Assembly (NCBI GenBank): GCA_964417555.1
Contig: CAYQIM010000059.1
Location: forward strand, 120,062-184,061
Reading direction: 5' to 3'
Length of the DNA stretch: 64,000 nucleotides
Source of the DNA: CAYQIM01 sp964417555
Lineage (GTDB): Bacteria > Pseudomonadota > Gammaproteobacteria > Diplorickettsiales > Diplorickettsiaceae
Shown: positions 8,174 through 17,724 of the stretch, piece after piece
Layout: every line of letters starts with the position of its first letter
How positions within the stretch are numbered: position 1 is the stretch's first letter
Position numbers and translations under genes: made by a program
The notes under the pieces: generated by a model
What the model saw: only the letters and a program-made list of their open reading frames with translations
Told to the model about the DNA's origin: nothing
Databases searched by the model: none

Positions 8174-9663
8174 TGATTTCCGCTAGCGATAAAAAAATAA
8201 CAGACACACAAAACTTAAGTGCGAAGAATCTGCAAGATTGGGAACCGGTTATTGGACTTGAGGTTCACGTTCAATTATCGACTCAATCCAAACTTTTTTC
8301 AGGTGCGGCAACCACCTATGGGGCCGATCCCAACACCCAGGCCTGTGCAATTGATTTGGCGCTACCTGGCGTATTGCCCGTACTCAATGCTGAAGCCGTT
8401 AACATGGCCGTTAAATTTGGTTTAAGTATCGATGCGGATATTGCTAGACATTCTGATTTTGCCAGAAAAAACTATTTTTATCCTGATCTGCCAAAAGGTT
8501 ATCAAATTAGCCAACATGAAAGTCCTATTGTCGGCCGCGGCCAATTAAACATCACCTTGGAAAATGGCACTACGAAATCCATACGGATAACACGAGCACA
8601 TTTAGAGGAAGATGCCGGAAAGTCGCTGCATGAAGGGTTAGAAAACATGAGCGGTATTGATCTCAATCGTGCCGGCGTCCCTTTATTAGAAATCGTTTCA
8701 GAACCCGATTTAGCCTCTCCCAGAGAAGCGGTCACCTATTTAAAAACCTTACACACACTGGTACGTTATTTAGAGATTTGTGATGGAAATCTACAAGAAG
8801 GATCATTTCGCTGTGATGCCAATGTTTCTGTACGTAAAAAGAAGGGGAAGCTAGGCACCCGTGTCGAAATCAAAAACTTAAATTCATTTCGTTTTGTCGA
8901 AAAAGCCATCCAATATGAAATCGAACGTCAAATTGAGGTTTTAGAAAACGGTGGCCAAATTAACCAAGAAACACGTCTGTATGATTCTGATAAACAAGAA
9001 ACGCGTCCCATGCGTAACAAAGAAAACGCTAATGATTATCGCTATTTTACCGATCCGGATCTATGCCCTGTGGTACTAACAGCGGAATTTATAGAAAATT
9101 TACGCCAATCTTTGCCGGAATTACCCGACAAAAAAAATCAACGCTTTCAGGATATCTACGCACTAAACGCTTATGATGCCAGCTTACTCACTAGCCATCG
9201 CGAATTAGCCAACTACTTTGAAACAGTTGTCAAACAAAAAGTTCCCGCTAAATTAGCCGCGAATTGGGTTATGGGAGAATTATCAGCCGCCCTAAACAAG
9301 ACTAATTTAAGCATCAACGAATCTCCTTTATCGCCAGAACGCTTGGCTGGCTTACTACAACGCATTGCCGATAATACTATTTCAAGTAAAATTGCCAAGG
9401 ACATCTTTGAAATACTATGGCAAAGCCAAAAAACTGCTGATGCTATTATCGAAGAACAAGGTTTACGTCAAGTCACGGATCAAACTGCCATTACGCAGAT
9501 TATCGATCAGGTATTAACCGCCCATCCGCAACAATTAGCGGATTATCGGGCAGGAAAAGACAAGCTTTATGGCTTCTTCGTTGGCCAAGTCATGAAAGCA
9601 TCCGGTGGAAAATTAAATCCACAACAATTAAACAGTTTACTTAAACAAAAACTTGATAAATGA
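8173..9663 (+). CDS. gatB: Aspartyl/glutamyl-tRNA amidotransferase subunit B
   Basis: A 496-aa kinase-like subunit that phosphorylates the misacylated Asp/Glu-tRNA and transfers ammonia to it. It contains WEPVIGLEVHVQL, the HSDFARKNYFYPDLPKGYQISQ region, the metal and ATP site segment GSFRCDANVSVR and the C-terminal YqeY/tail domain (GFFVGQVMKAS). About 20 extra residues precede the usual family start, so an internal start cannot be excluded. The ATG overlaps the gatA stop; the miaB start overlaps its own stop, so gatCAB-miaB appears to be one coupled operon. Confidence 0.97.
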   Translation: MISASDKKITDTQNLSAKNLQDWEPVIGLEVHVQLSTQSKLFSGAATTYGADPNTQACAIDLALPGVLPVLNAEAVNMAVKFGLSIDADIARHSDFARKNYFYPDLPKGYQISQHESPIVGRGQLNITLENGTTKSIRITRAHLEEDAGKSLHEGLENMSGIDLNRAGVPLLEIVSEPDLASPREAVTYLKTLHTLVRYLEICDGNLQEGSFRCDANVSVRKKKGKLGTRVEIKNLNSFRFVEKAIQYEIERQIEVLENGGQINQETRLYDSDKQETRPMRNKENANDYRYFTDPDLCPVVLTAEFIENLRQSLPELPDKKNQRFQDIYALNAYDASLLTSHRELANYFETVVKQKVPAKLAANWVMGELSAALNKTNLSINESPLSPERLAGLLQRIADNTISSKIAKDIFEILWQSQKTADAIIEEQGLRQVTDQTAITQIIDQVLTAHPQQLADYRAGKDKLYGFFVGQVMKASGGKLNPQQLNSLLKQKLDK

Positions 9664-10994
9664 TGACGTTACAAAAGCTTTTTATCGAAACCCACGGCTG
9701 CCAAATGAATGAATATGATTCTGACAGCATGGCTAATCTGTTGCATCAATCTCATCGCTTAGTACGGACCAAAGATCCTAAAGAAGCCGACGTATTGCTA
9801 TTAAATAGCTGTTCCATTCGTGAAAAAGCAGAAGAAAAGGTTTTTTCTCAAGTTGGTCAATGGCGTAAACTAAAAGCACTTCGTCCACATATTATTATTG
9901 GTGTGGGTGGTTGTGTTGCTAGCCAAGAGGGTGCGGGAATTCGTCAGCGTGCACCTTTTGTCGATATGGTATTCGGTCCACAAACCCTACATCGTCTGCC
10001 AGAACTGATTAACCACGTTTTAGAACAGAAGCGCCCTATTGTCGATATTTCTTTTCCAGAAATCGAAAAATTTGATCATCTACCGGCACCTAGGGCGGAA
10101 GGCGTACGTGCGTTTGTTTCCATCATGGAAGGCTGTAACAAATACTGCAGCTATTGCGTGGTTCCTTATACCCGTGGTGAAGAAATCAGCCGTCCTTTAG
10201 ACGATGTGCTTGCCGAAGTCGTCGCTCTTTGCGAACAAGGTGTGCGAGAAATTACTTTATTAGGCCAAAATGTTAACGATTATCAAGGACCACGCCATGA
10301 AGGAGGCCTAGCTGATCTGGCTGACTTAATTCGCTATATCGCTACTTTAGAGGGTATTCAGCGTATTCGCTTTACAACTTCACATCCATTGGCCTTTTCT
10401 GAGCGATTAATCCAAGCCTATGCCGACGTCCCCAAATTGGTAAGCCATTTGCATCTACCCGTACAAAGTGGCTCAGATCGCATTTTAGCGGCCATGAAAC
10501 GCGGTTATACCACCTTAGAATTCAAATCAAAAATTCGAAAGTTGCGCAAAATACGACCTGATATTGCCATTTCTTCTGATTTTATCATTGGCTTCCCTGG
10601 AGAAACCGCTGAAGATTTTGAAGCAACACTTAATCTAATCAAATCAGTAGGCTTTGATCATTCATTCAGTTTTATTTATAGTCGTCGTCCTGGCACCCCG
10701 GCCGCAGAGCTGCCAGATAATGTACCCCTAGAAATCAAGAAACAACGTTTACAGATTCTACAAAATCTCCTAGTATTTCAAGGACAGACCTTAAGCGAAC
10801 AAATGTGTGGCAATGTACAACAAATACTCGTCGATGGGCCTTCTAAGAAAAATACCGAAGAGCTGCAGGGACGTACAGAAAATAACCGCGTGGTAAACTT
10901 TAAAGGAAAATCGCGCTTAATAGGCCAGATAGTCCCTGTCACCATTACTGAGGTCTTAAAAAATTCTTTACGGGGGGAGCTAGTAATCACTTGA
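9660..10994 (+). CDS. miaB: tRNA-2-methylthio-N6-isopentenyladenosine synthase MiaB
   Basis: A radical-SAM methylthiotransferase that adds the methylthio group to i6A37 of tRNAs reading UNN codons. The N-terminal UPF0004 domain has the three cluster cysteines (THGCQMN, NSCSI, GGCVA); the radical-SAM domain has CNKYCSYC; a TRAM domain closes the protein. At 444 aa the length is normal. The frame begins ATG-ATG across the gatB stop; either codon could be used. miaB leads into phoH-ybeY-corC, all overlapping, a conserved RNA-processing cluster. Confidence 0.96.
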   Translation: MMTLQKLFIETHGCQMNEYDSDSMANLLHQSHRLVRTKDPKEADVLLLNSCSIREKAEEKVFSQVGQWRKLKALRPHIIIGVGGCVASQEGAGIRQRAPFVDMVFGPQTLHRLPELINHVLEQKRPIVDISFPEIEKFDHLPAPRAEGVRAFVSIMEGCNKYCSYCVVPYTRGEEISRPLDDVLAEVVALCEQGVREITLLGQNVNDYQGPRHEGGLADLADLIRYIATLEGIQRIRFTTSHPLAFSERLIQAYADVPKLVSHLHLPVQSGSDRILAAMKRGYTTLEFKSKIRKLRKIRPDIAISSDFIIGFPGETAEDFEATLNLIKSVGFDHSFSFIYSRRPGTPAAELPDNVPLEIKKQRLQILQNLLVFQGQTLSEQMCGNVQQILVDGPSKKNTEELQGRTENNRVVNFKGKSRLIGQIVPVTITEVLKNSLRGELVIT

Positions 10995-11971
10995 ATACTC
11001 AGCCTTTTAGCTTTCAACTTAGTCCAGAAGATAATCATCGTTTAGCTAACCTGTGCGGACCATTTGATAAGCATCTACGTCAAATTGAACAACAACTGAA
11101 TGTTTGTATCTATAATCGTGGCCATGACTTTCAGATCAATGGACCTCTTTCATCGGTTGAAGTCGCTACTAAGGTTTTACATACACTTTACGAAGAAACT
11201 CAAGGAAAAACACCATTAACGCCAACAACTATTCACTTAGCATTACAGAGTGTACAAACCGATTCCAACGTGCCTATAAAAAAGGATCTATCGTCACCTG
11301 AGATTCTCATCCAAACTCGACGTGGAACCATTAAACCTCGCAGTCCCAATCAAGCACTGTATCTAAAACGTATTTTAAATCACGATATCAATTTTGGCTT
11401 AGGACCTGCCGGAACAGGCAAAACCTACTTAGCGGTTGCCTGCGCTGTTGCCGCATTAGAGAAAGAACACATTAGCCGCATTATATTAGTACGCCCCGCT
11501 GTCGAAGCCGGTGAAAAATTAGGTTTTTTACCCGGTGATTATTCACAAAAGCTCGATCCCTATTTCCGTCCTCTCTATGATGCCTTAAACGAAATGTTGG
11601 GATTTGAACAAGTATTACAGTGTATAGAACAACATATTATTGAAGTCGTTGCCTTAGCCTACATGCGTGGCCGCACATTGAATGATGCCTTTATCATTCT
11701 CGATGAAGCACAAAACACAACAAAAGATCAAATGAAAATGTTCCTTACACGTATTGGCTTCAATTCTAAAGTCGTGGTTAACGGTGACATCACCCAAACC
11801 GATTTGCCACGCGGCGTAGAATCCGGGTTACGTCATTGTTTAACGATTTTAAAAGATATTAAAGGTATTAGCTTTACTGAGTTTGATACCTATGACATTG
11901 TCCGGCATTCTCTAGTACAAGCCATATTACAGGCCTATGCGCAACACGAAATCCCCAAAAAAACAAATTAA
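10991..11971 (+). CDS. ybeZ: PhoH-like ATPase (YbeZ)
   Basis: A 326-aa cytoplasmic P-loop NTPase. Walker A is GPAGTGKT (about residues 138-145), Walker B AFIILDEAQN, followed by the PhoH signature MKMFLTRIGFNSKVVVNGDITQTDLP. A KH-like N-terminal part (residues 25-85) is typical of YbeZ. The likely start is TTG at 10991, overlapping the miaB stop. YbeZ acts with YbeY, encoded next, in rRNA processing and ribosome quality control in better-studied bacteria. Confidence 0.93.
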   Translation: MNTQPFSFQLSPEDNHRLANLCGPFDKHLRQIEQQLNVCIYNRGHDFQINGPLSSVEVATKVLHTLYEETQGKTPLTPTTIHLALQSVQTDSNVPIKKDLSSPEILIQTRRGTIKPRSPNQALYLKRILNHDINFGLGPAGTGKTYLAVACAVAALEKEHISRIILVRPAVEAGEKLGFLPGDYSQKLDPYFRPLYDALNEMLGFEQVLQCIEQHIIEVVALAYMRGRTLNDAFIILDEAQNTTKDQMKMFLTRIGFNSKVVVNGDITQTDLPRGVESGLRHCLTILKDIKGISFTEFDTYDIVRHSLVQAILQAYAQHEIPKKTN

Positions 11972-12410
11972 AATTGCACTACAAATTAGAACGAGTCGCT
12001 CTTTTATTCCGAGTCGTTATTATTTTCAACGCTGGATCAATAAAGCACTCCTTAATCGAACATCGCACTCAGAAATTACCCTCCGTTTAGTGGGTAAAAA
12101 AGAAAGTACATTCCTGAATGAAACGTTTCGTCGTAAAAAAGGACCGACCAATATCTTATCTTTTCCTTTTGAACCGCCCCCTGATATTTATTCACCTTTA
12201 TTAGGTGATCTCGTTATTTGTGCCGCACTTGTCAATCAAGAGGCGACTCAACAAAGAAAAACACGCTTAGCACATTGGGCACATTTAGTGATACACGGCT
12301 GTTTACATTTAATCGGTTACGATCATATAAGCGCTGAAGATACACTTAAAATGGAAACATTAGAAATTCAATTATTAGAGGAGTTAGCTTATGAAAACCC
12401 CTATCTCTGA
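11937..12410 (+). CDS. ybeY: Endoribonuclease YbeY (rRNA maturation)
   Basis: A zinc-dependent single-strand endoribonuclease of 157 aa involved in 16S rRNA 3' end maturation. The three-histidine motif is clear: HGCLHLIGYDH near the C-terminus, preceded by the PTNILSFPF and LLGDLVIC segments of the family. The ATG at 11937 lies 35 bp inside phoH; the N-terminal 10 residues are not family-like and a later non-ATG start is possible. The corC start overlaps its end by 20 bp. Confidence 0.93.
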   Translation: MRNTKSPKKQIKIALQIRTSRSFIPSRYYFQRWINKALLNRTSHSEITLRLVGKKESTFLNETFRRKKGPTNILSFPFEPPPDIYSPLLGDLVICAALVNQEATQQRKTRLAHWAHLVIHGCLHLIGYDHISAEDTLKMETLEIQLLEELAYENPYL

Positions 12411-13248
12411 CGATAAACTTAAAAAGAAAAAAAATCGTCAGCCCTGGTTAACACGTGTTAATCAAGTTTTATTACGTGGCCCCAGAAATAGGGAACAGTT
12501 AATCCAGATATTACGCGTTGCAAAACAACGACGACTACTCGATGCACAAGCACTCAAAATGATAGAAGGTGTCTTACAAATATCCGACCGTCATGTACGA
12601 GACATCATGGTTCCACGCGCTAGAATGACAGTGATTCCCAATCTCGCTACTTTGCCTGAGCTTTTACCCATTGTGACAGAATCAGGTCATTCGCGTTTCC
12701 CCGTTATTGGCAATAATAATAAAGAAGTCATTGGCTTATTATTGGCTAAAGATTTACTAAAATTTAATCCTTCAGCAAGTCCAGATAGCTTCAACATTTC
12801 GACTATTATTCGTCCCCCCGTTTTTATACCGGAAAGTAAACGCTTAGATAGCTTACTCGAGGAATTTCAGCATAAACATTACCATATGGCCATTGTCGTC
12901 GATGAATATGGTACTGTTTCCGGACTCATTACTATTGAAGACGTATTAGAAGAAATCGTCGGCGAAATTGAGGATGAATATGACGATAGCGAAGAAATTT
13001 TTGTCCAAGAACAAAACCCTCATCAATTTATAGTAAAAGCGCTAATGCCTATTGAAGATTTTAACAGCTATTTTAAAGCTGAATTCACCACCGAGCAGTT
13101 TGATACGATTGGTGGGTTTATCGCCAATCGTTTTGGCTATCTACCCAAACGGGGCGTGATCATTACCCTATTCCCCTTTCAATTTAAAATATTACGCGCG
13201 GATAACCGCCAAATTCGTTTACTACAGGTCATCGTTAAAAAAGAATAG
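12391..13248 (+). CDS. corC: CorC/HlyC-type CBS-domain protein (YbeX)
   Basis: A 285-aa soluble protein with two CBS motifs (DIMVPRARMTVIPN and FIPESKRLDSLLEEFQ with HMAIVVDEYGTVSGLIT) and a C-terminal CorC_HlyC transporter-associated domain (TIGGFIANRFGYLPKRG). CorC proteins are linked to magnesium/cobalt efflux and, in the ybeZ-ybeY-ybeX context, to ribosome metabolism. GAGGAG lies 7-8 nt before the ATG. The apolipoprotein N-acyltransferase gene lnt that usually follows is not here; a broken aldehyde dehydrogenase follows instead. Confidence 0.93.
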   Translation: MKTPISDDKLKKKKNRQPWLTRVNQVLLRGPRNREQLIQILRVAKQRRLLDAQALKMIEGVLQISDRHVRDIMVPRARMTVIPNLATLPELLPIVTESGHSRFPVIGNNNKEVIGLLLAKDLLKFNPSASPDSFNISTIIRPPVFIPESKRLDSLLEEFQHKHYHMAIVVDEYGTVSGLITIEDVLEEIVGEIEDEYDDSEEIFVQEQNPHQFIVKALMPIEDFNSYFKAEFTTEQFDTIGGFIANRFGYLPKRGVIITLFPFQFKILRADNRQIRLLQVIVKKE

Positions 13249-13279
13249 TCCCTTCAAATCCATTCAACGAGGATCGGCT

Positions 13280-14727
13280 ATGTTGCTTAATAAACATCTT
13301 TTTCGCGAACAATGTTATATCGATGGTCAGTGGATAACTAACCAAAAAACCATAACTGTTAATAATCCTGCAACGCAGAAAGCGATAGGTAATGTACCAC
13401 TTTTAGAGGATAAACAAATACAACAAGCGATTGTAGCCGCTGAAACCGCGTTGCCTAAATGGCGCGAAAAAACTGCCGCTGAACGTGCACAACGACTCAT
13501 GCACTGGCATGAACTGATTTTAAAAAATTGCCAAGGTCTTGCCACGCTATTAACCACTGAACAAAGAAAACCTCTGCAAGAAGCGGAAGAAGAAATTCGT
13601 TATGGTGCTTCATTCATTTTGTGGTTTGCTGAAGAAGCCAAACGTATTTATGGCGATATTATTCCTGCTAAATTGCCTAAACAACATTTATTTGTAATAA
13701 AACAAGCGATCGGCGTCGTTGGCGCCATTACTCCCTGGAATTTTCCTAATGCGATGATAACACGAAAATGCGCACCTGCTTTAGCGGCGGGATGCACCGT
13801 TGTGATCAAACCGGCCCTTTTAACGCCCTTTTCAGCGCTCGCTTTAGCCGCACTGGCTGAAGAAGCCGAAATTCCTGCGGGTGTATTCAATGTGATTACA
13901 GGTGATTCTGAAACCATTGGTAACGCTTTTACCGAACATCCTGCCATACGCAAACTTTCCTTTACCGGCTCAACCCATGTTGGAAAATTGCTGATGAAAA
14001 GATGAAAAAAAGTGCTGCGCAAATAAAAAAAATATCATTAGAATTAGGTGGCAACGCACCTTTTATTGTTTTTAATGACGCCGATATTGAACAAGCAGTC
14101 GAAGGTGCCATCGCAGCAAAGTTCCGTAATAGCGGTCAAACCTGTGTATGTACTAACCGTTTCTACATCCATGAAAAAATCTATCTTGATTTCACTGAAA
14201 AATTTAGTCATGCGGTGAAACAATTAAAAGTTGGACCTGGTTTAGAAAAAGATAGTCAACAAGGGCCACTAATCAACCTCGCTGCTATTGAAAAAGTGCA
14301 AAAACATATTGCCGACGCGCTAGAAAAAGGCGCTGAAATCGTTTGCGGCGGCAAAGTACATGCACTCGGTGGAACTTTTTTCGAACCCACGGTATTAAAA
14401 AACTGTTTGCCCTCGATGCGAATTGCCAACGAAGAGACTTTTGGTCCTGTAGCGGCTTTATTTAAATTTACCGATACCCATGAAGTGATTAATGCCGCTA
14501 ATGCAACCGAATTTGGACTTGCCGCTTATTTTTATACTAATAATATAAGTCGAATGCTTTACGTTGCAGAACAACTCGACTACGGTATTATCGGGATTAA
14601 TACGGGGCGAACCTCAAATGAAGTTGCGCCATTTGGTGGATTTAAACAGTCAGGCATAGGTCGCGAAGGATCGAAATACGGCATCGAAGATTATTTAGAG
14701 ATTAAATATATTTGCTTAAATAGTTAG
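13280..14727 (+). pseudogene. gabD: Succinate-semialdehyde dehydrogenase (NAD(P)+), split by an 8-bp tandem duplication
   Basis: The first half (13280-14005) holds the N-terminal NAD-binding part (GAITPWNFPNAMITRK, FTGSTHVGK); the second (14002-14727) holds ELGGNAPFIVF with the catalytic Glu and GQTCVCTNR with the catalytic Cys. Together they would be one 482-aa enzyme oxidising succinate semialdehyde to succinate. The break is at GATGAAAA-GATGAAAA (13993-14008): removing one copy restores GKLLMKKSAAQIKKISLELGG without a gap, so a tandem duplication caused the frameshift. The first frame ends at a TGA that overlaps an ATG opening the second, so two coupled half-proteins could still be made. 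Loss of function is more likely. Confidence 0.85.
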
Positions 14728-14729
14728 AG

Positions 14730-14866
14730 GGTATCTTCAATTGTGCCAGGATGAGACAAAAAGCGTCGTTTTTTTTAAGGAGGGTAACGGAGCATACTCG
14801 ACGTGTGAGTAACGCAACACAGAAAAACGGGACTTTTTGGCCATCATTGTGCAATTGAAGACAGCC
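14730..14866. repeat. Palindromic dispersed repeat, copy 2
   Basis: It is bounded by GTATCTTCAATTG at 14731 and CAATTGAAGACAG ending near 14864, with the same internal order as copy 1: CGGAGCATAC, GTGTGAGTAACGCAACACAGAAAAAC and a T-rich GGCCATCATTGTG end. It fills the whole gap between the broken gabD and the dut stop codon, and so may serve as the convergent terminator. Confidence 0.65.
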
Positions 14867-14867
14867 T

Positions 14868-15323
14868 CTATTGAATTCCTGAATGACCAAATCCTCCTTG
14901 CCCACGCGCAGTTTCGACAAATTCAGGGACAATATCAAACTGTGCTCTGACAACAGGAACAAATACTAACTGGGCAATTCTATCTCCAGGCTGGATAGTG
15001 AAACTATCTTGGCCACGATTCCAACAAGAAATCTTGAGTTCGCCTTGATAATCGGAATCAATTAAACCAATCAGATTTCCCAAGACAATACCATGCTTAT
15101 GGCCCAAGCCAGAACGCGGTAAAATAACAGCAGCTAAATCAGGTTGGGCAATATAAATAGCCAAACCTGTTGGAATCATTTCTACCTGATTGGGTAATAA
15201 TTGAACAGTTTCTGGCAGACAAGCACGTAAATCTAAACCAGCAGAGCCATCTGTTGTATAGGCCGGCAGCAAAGCTTTCTGAAGACGTGGATCCAGAATT
15301 TTAAGCTGTATATTCTTTTGCAT
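14868..15323 (-). CDS. dut: Deoxyuridine 5'-triphosphate nucleotidohydrolase (dUTPase)
   Basis: A 151-aa homotrimeric dUTPase that converts dUTP to dUMP and keeps uracil out of DNA. The five motifs are present in order: DGSAGLDLRA, PRSGLGHKHG, GLIDSDYQGEL with the catalytic Asp region, GDRIAQLVF and the C-terminal GQGGFGHSG loop that closes over the substrate. Length is normal. The stop lies at the edge of a palindromic repeat. Confidence 0.96.
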   Translation of the reverse strand: MQKNIQLKILDPRLQKALLPAYTTDGSAGLDLRACLPETVQLLPNQVEMIPTGLAIYIAQPDLAAVILPRSGLGHKHGIVLGNLIGLIDSDYQGELKISCWNRGQDSFTIQPGDRIAQLVFVPVVRAQFDIVPEFVETARGQGGFGHSGIQ

Positions 15324-15451
15324 ATAAACCTCCGGTTTAGGGCCCCTAATTATACCCTAGCTAGCTGGCAATTAATCTATGCCCTACCTATACTTTTCTT
15401 ATAGAGACTGAACAAAAATACAGCAAATTTTTTTCTTCATGGAGAATAATC

Positions 15452-15745
15452 ATGAAAAAGTTTCATTCTTTTCTACTTATTGGCGTGGCTTTAGTTGGCC
15501 TGGCGGCTTGTGACTCTATGACTCCTGACCAACGCATGGTTGCAGGTGGATTAGGCGGTGCTGCTGTCGGCGGTATTTTAGGTAATACAATAGGTGGCGG
15601 TACGGGCCGAACCGTCGCTACCATCGCTGGTGCAGGACTCGGTGCAGTTGCTGGTGGTTCATTGGCTAGAGGTACGGGAAATAATACCAACAACCAGGTC
15701 AGATATTACCGCGGTAGAGACGGCAAACTCTATCCTGTTCAATAA
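15452..15745 (+). CDS. Small outer-membrane lipoprotein with glycine zipper
   Basis: A 97-aa precursor with a signal peptide and lipobox (LVGLAAC, Cys at residue 20). After it come two glycine-zipper stretches (GGLGGAAVGGILGNTIGGG and IAGAGLGAVAGGSLA), as in the 17-kDa/SlyB-type 2TM glycine zipper lipoproteins, and a short RYYRGRDGKLYPVQ tail. GGAG precedes the ATG. Such proteins sit in the outer membrane and often respond to envelope stress. The substrate or partner is unknown. Confidence 0.85.
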   Translation: MKKFHSFLLIGVALVGLAACDSMTPDQRMVAGGLGGAAVGGILGNTIGGGTGRTVATIAGAGLGAVAGGSLARGTGNNTNNQVRYYRGRDGKLYPVQ

Positions 15746-15764
15746 GTAAGTATAAATTGAGGGT

Positions 15765-15800
15765 GTTTGAGCAGACTTGCTTTTGCAAGTATGCTCAAAC
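15765..15800. terminator. Bidirectional hairpin terminator between lipoprotein and coiled-coil gene
   Basis: GTTTGAGCAGACTTGC (15765-15780) and GCAAGTATGCTCAAAC (15785-15800) form a 16-bp stem with one mismatch and a TTTT loop, lying between convergent genes. Confidence 0.75.
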
Positions 15801-15823
15801 TCAACCTTTTATCTTAATTAGGT

Positions 15824-16894
15824 TTAAGACTTTCCATCGTTAGAAAATGATTTTTCTTCCAAATTACCATCGTATTTTTTGTTATTGATATCTGCTTTTA
15901 CCTGATTAATGTTGGGTACCGTTTCGCATTTCAACACCGCGGTTTTTAATGCATCTGAAGCAGCCGCTAATTTTTTGTTTTTTTCTTGTTCAAGGCTAAG
16001 TAATTTTTTTACCCCTTCATCAGTAGACATTTGAGAAGTCTTTTTTAATTCTGCCTCTAATCGTTGAAACATACTAAAGAATTTTTTTACAGCAATATTG
16101 CCTCCTGAAGCCGATGAAGACGCAAGTTCTTCTGCTAAGGTTGTAATTTTCTTTCTAATACCTTCCTTTTGCCCTTCATTGCTAGCCGAGAATAATTGTC
16201 CTTCTAATTCTGTAATTTCTGTTATTATTTTTTTACTTTTTTCAACATTCGCTTTGCCACCACCTGAAGCTTCTAACTCTTTTTCCAATCTTTCAATTTT
16301 CTCTCTAAATTTTTTAACGCCAGCATTGCCCCCAGAAGTCGCTTCAATTTGTTCTTCTATGATTGTAATTTTTCTCCTAATAGATTCTCTTTGTCCTTCA
16401 TCGGTAGCAACTTCTAATTGCCCTTCTAATGCTGACATTTCTTCTACTAATTTTTTAGTTTTTTCAATGTTTGCTTTTTCTAATTCTCTTTCTCTAGTAT
16501 TTCCACCCATTGTGCTATCGTTATCGCCGTTTGTTCTACTTTGAGATCTGTCATTAGCATAATGATTGAGTTCATTAATAAGACTCGCATTTTGCTGCTG
16601 CAACATATTGTTTAGAGACATCGCATTAAGATATTGATCAAACCCAATATTACATGTGCTCATTGAGTTGGTGGGTGGACAGCATGAATTCATTGATGAA
16701 TTACTGGGATTGATATTAACAACCGGTACAGCAACAGGCATTGGTGGTGGTGGACATTGTTGAACGACGTAAGGCGCTACAACGGGAGCAGGCATTGCAT
16801 ATTGTTGGGTACCTCCACAAGGCGTCGGTGGTGTTTGAGGGCAAAAATTGTAGCCATAATTAATATAGTTCGGATACCCCGGGTACATTGACAT
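15824..16894 (-). CDS. Coiled-coil protein with Pro/Cys-rich N-terminus and internal repeat (356 aa)
   Basis: The ATG at 16894 has AGGAG 5 nt upstream; a longer frame begins at 16948 without such a site. Residues 1-85 are rich in Pro, Tyr, Asn and Cys (MSMYPGYPNYINYGY, QQCPPPPMPVAVP, SCCPP). A GFDQYLNAMSLNNMLQQQN segment follows and is shared with the 19154-19594 product. The rest is coiled coil built from two repeats of about 65-70 aa: KTKKLVEEMSALEGQLEVA...GGNAGVKKF and KSKKIITEITELEGQLFSA...GGNIAVKKF. There is no signal peptide. I do not recognise a family; the composition suits a secreted effector or a structural protein. Confidence 0.65.
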   Translation of the reverse strand: MSMYPGYPNYINYGYNFCPQTPPTPCGGTQQYAMPAPVVAPYVVQQCPPPPMPVAVPVVNINPSNSSMNSCCPPTNSMSTCNIGFDQYLNAMSLNNMLQQQNASLINELNHYANDRSQSRTNGDNDSTMGGNTRERELEKANIEKTKKLVEEMSALEGQLEVATDEGQRESIRRKITIIEEQIEATSGGNAGVKKFREKIERLEKELEASGGGKANVEKSKKIITEITELEGQLFSASNEGQKEGIRKKITTLAEELASSSASGGNIAVKKFFSMFQRLEAELKKTSQMSTDEGVKKLLSLEQEKNKKLAAASDALKTAVLKCETVPNINQVKADINNKKYDGNLEEKSFSNDGKS

Positions 16895-17127
16895 AAAAAC
16901 TCCTTTTTTAAGGTTAAATAATAAAACTCTAACAATCAATTTAGCCATTGATTATTAATACAATCGAACATCTGATAATAGATAAAAATCCTTGTCTTGT
17001 ACTCAATTGACTAGAATACCAATAAGTATAATTTCTCATCAGTTTAAATAAAGATTTGTTTTTATAGTTTTATTTACATAAATCTTAATATTTTTTATAA
17101 GAAATTATACTTATTTTTATATAAACT

Positions 17128-17658
17128 CTATTTTTTCTTTAGCGTAGCAATTTCATCCTTTAATGTTACTATCTCATCTTTTAAATTTAATATTACGCTT
17201 GAAAGACTATCTTTACTAATTCTACAAGAAACCAAATCATTATTTAATCTTTTCTTTTCCTCCCCACAACTTTGATGTGCCTGCTCAATCTCTTTTTTAC
17301 TAATAGTGAGTGCGTCTATCGTTTTTTTATTTTCTTCTAGCCTCCTTTTTAGTTCATTAATTTCATTGAGTAGTTTTGCTTTATCACTAAGACAGATCTT
17401 ATAATTCTGATCAGTTTTTCCTTCGTTATTAATTAATGCATCTATCATTTTTTGTTTTTCTTCTAGAAGTTTAGTTAATTCATTTATTTTAAAAACCAAT
17501 TCTTCTTTTTCACGTTTAATTTTTTCTATATCTTGGTTAAGTATTCTATTAATATTTTCTAACTCACTAATTTTTAGTTCGAGCTTTAAAATTATTTTCA
17601 CATATTCATTATTAACGTTATCTTTATCAAAAAGATGTGACCAAGTATCGTTTCCCAT
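17128..17658 (-). CDS. Coiled-coil protein (176 aa)
   Basis: The ATG at 17658 (MGNDTWSHLF) is preceded by AAGGA 8 nt away; a TTG six bases upstream is less likely. After a short head the protein is a continuous coiled coil rich in Lys, Glu, Asn and Ile, with units such as ...CLSDKAKLLNEINELKRRLEENKKTIDALT that match the 42-residue repeat of the neighbouring 17725-19058 gene. The two are probably old duplicates. No function is recognisable. Confidence 0.6.
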   Translation of the reverse strand: MGNDTWSHLFDKDNVNNEYVKIILKLELKISELENINRILNQDIEKIKREKEELVFKINELTKLLEEKQKMIDALINNEGKTDQNYKICLSDKAKLLNEINELKRRLEENKKTIDALTISKKEIEQAHQSCGEEKKRLNNDLVSCRISKDSLSSVILNLKDEIVTLKDEIATLKKK

Positions 17659-17724
17659 TAACAATTTCCTTATTATTAAATTTTATACCTACTTTTAACA
17701 TTTTATAGAAAATTATGTATTGAT

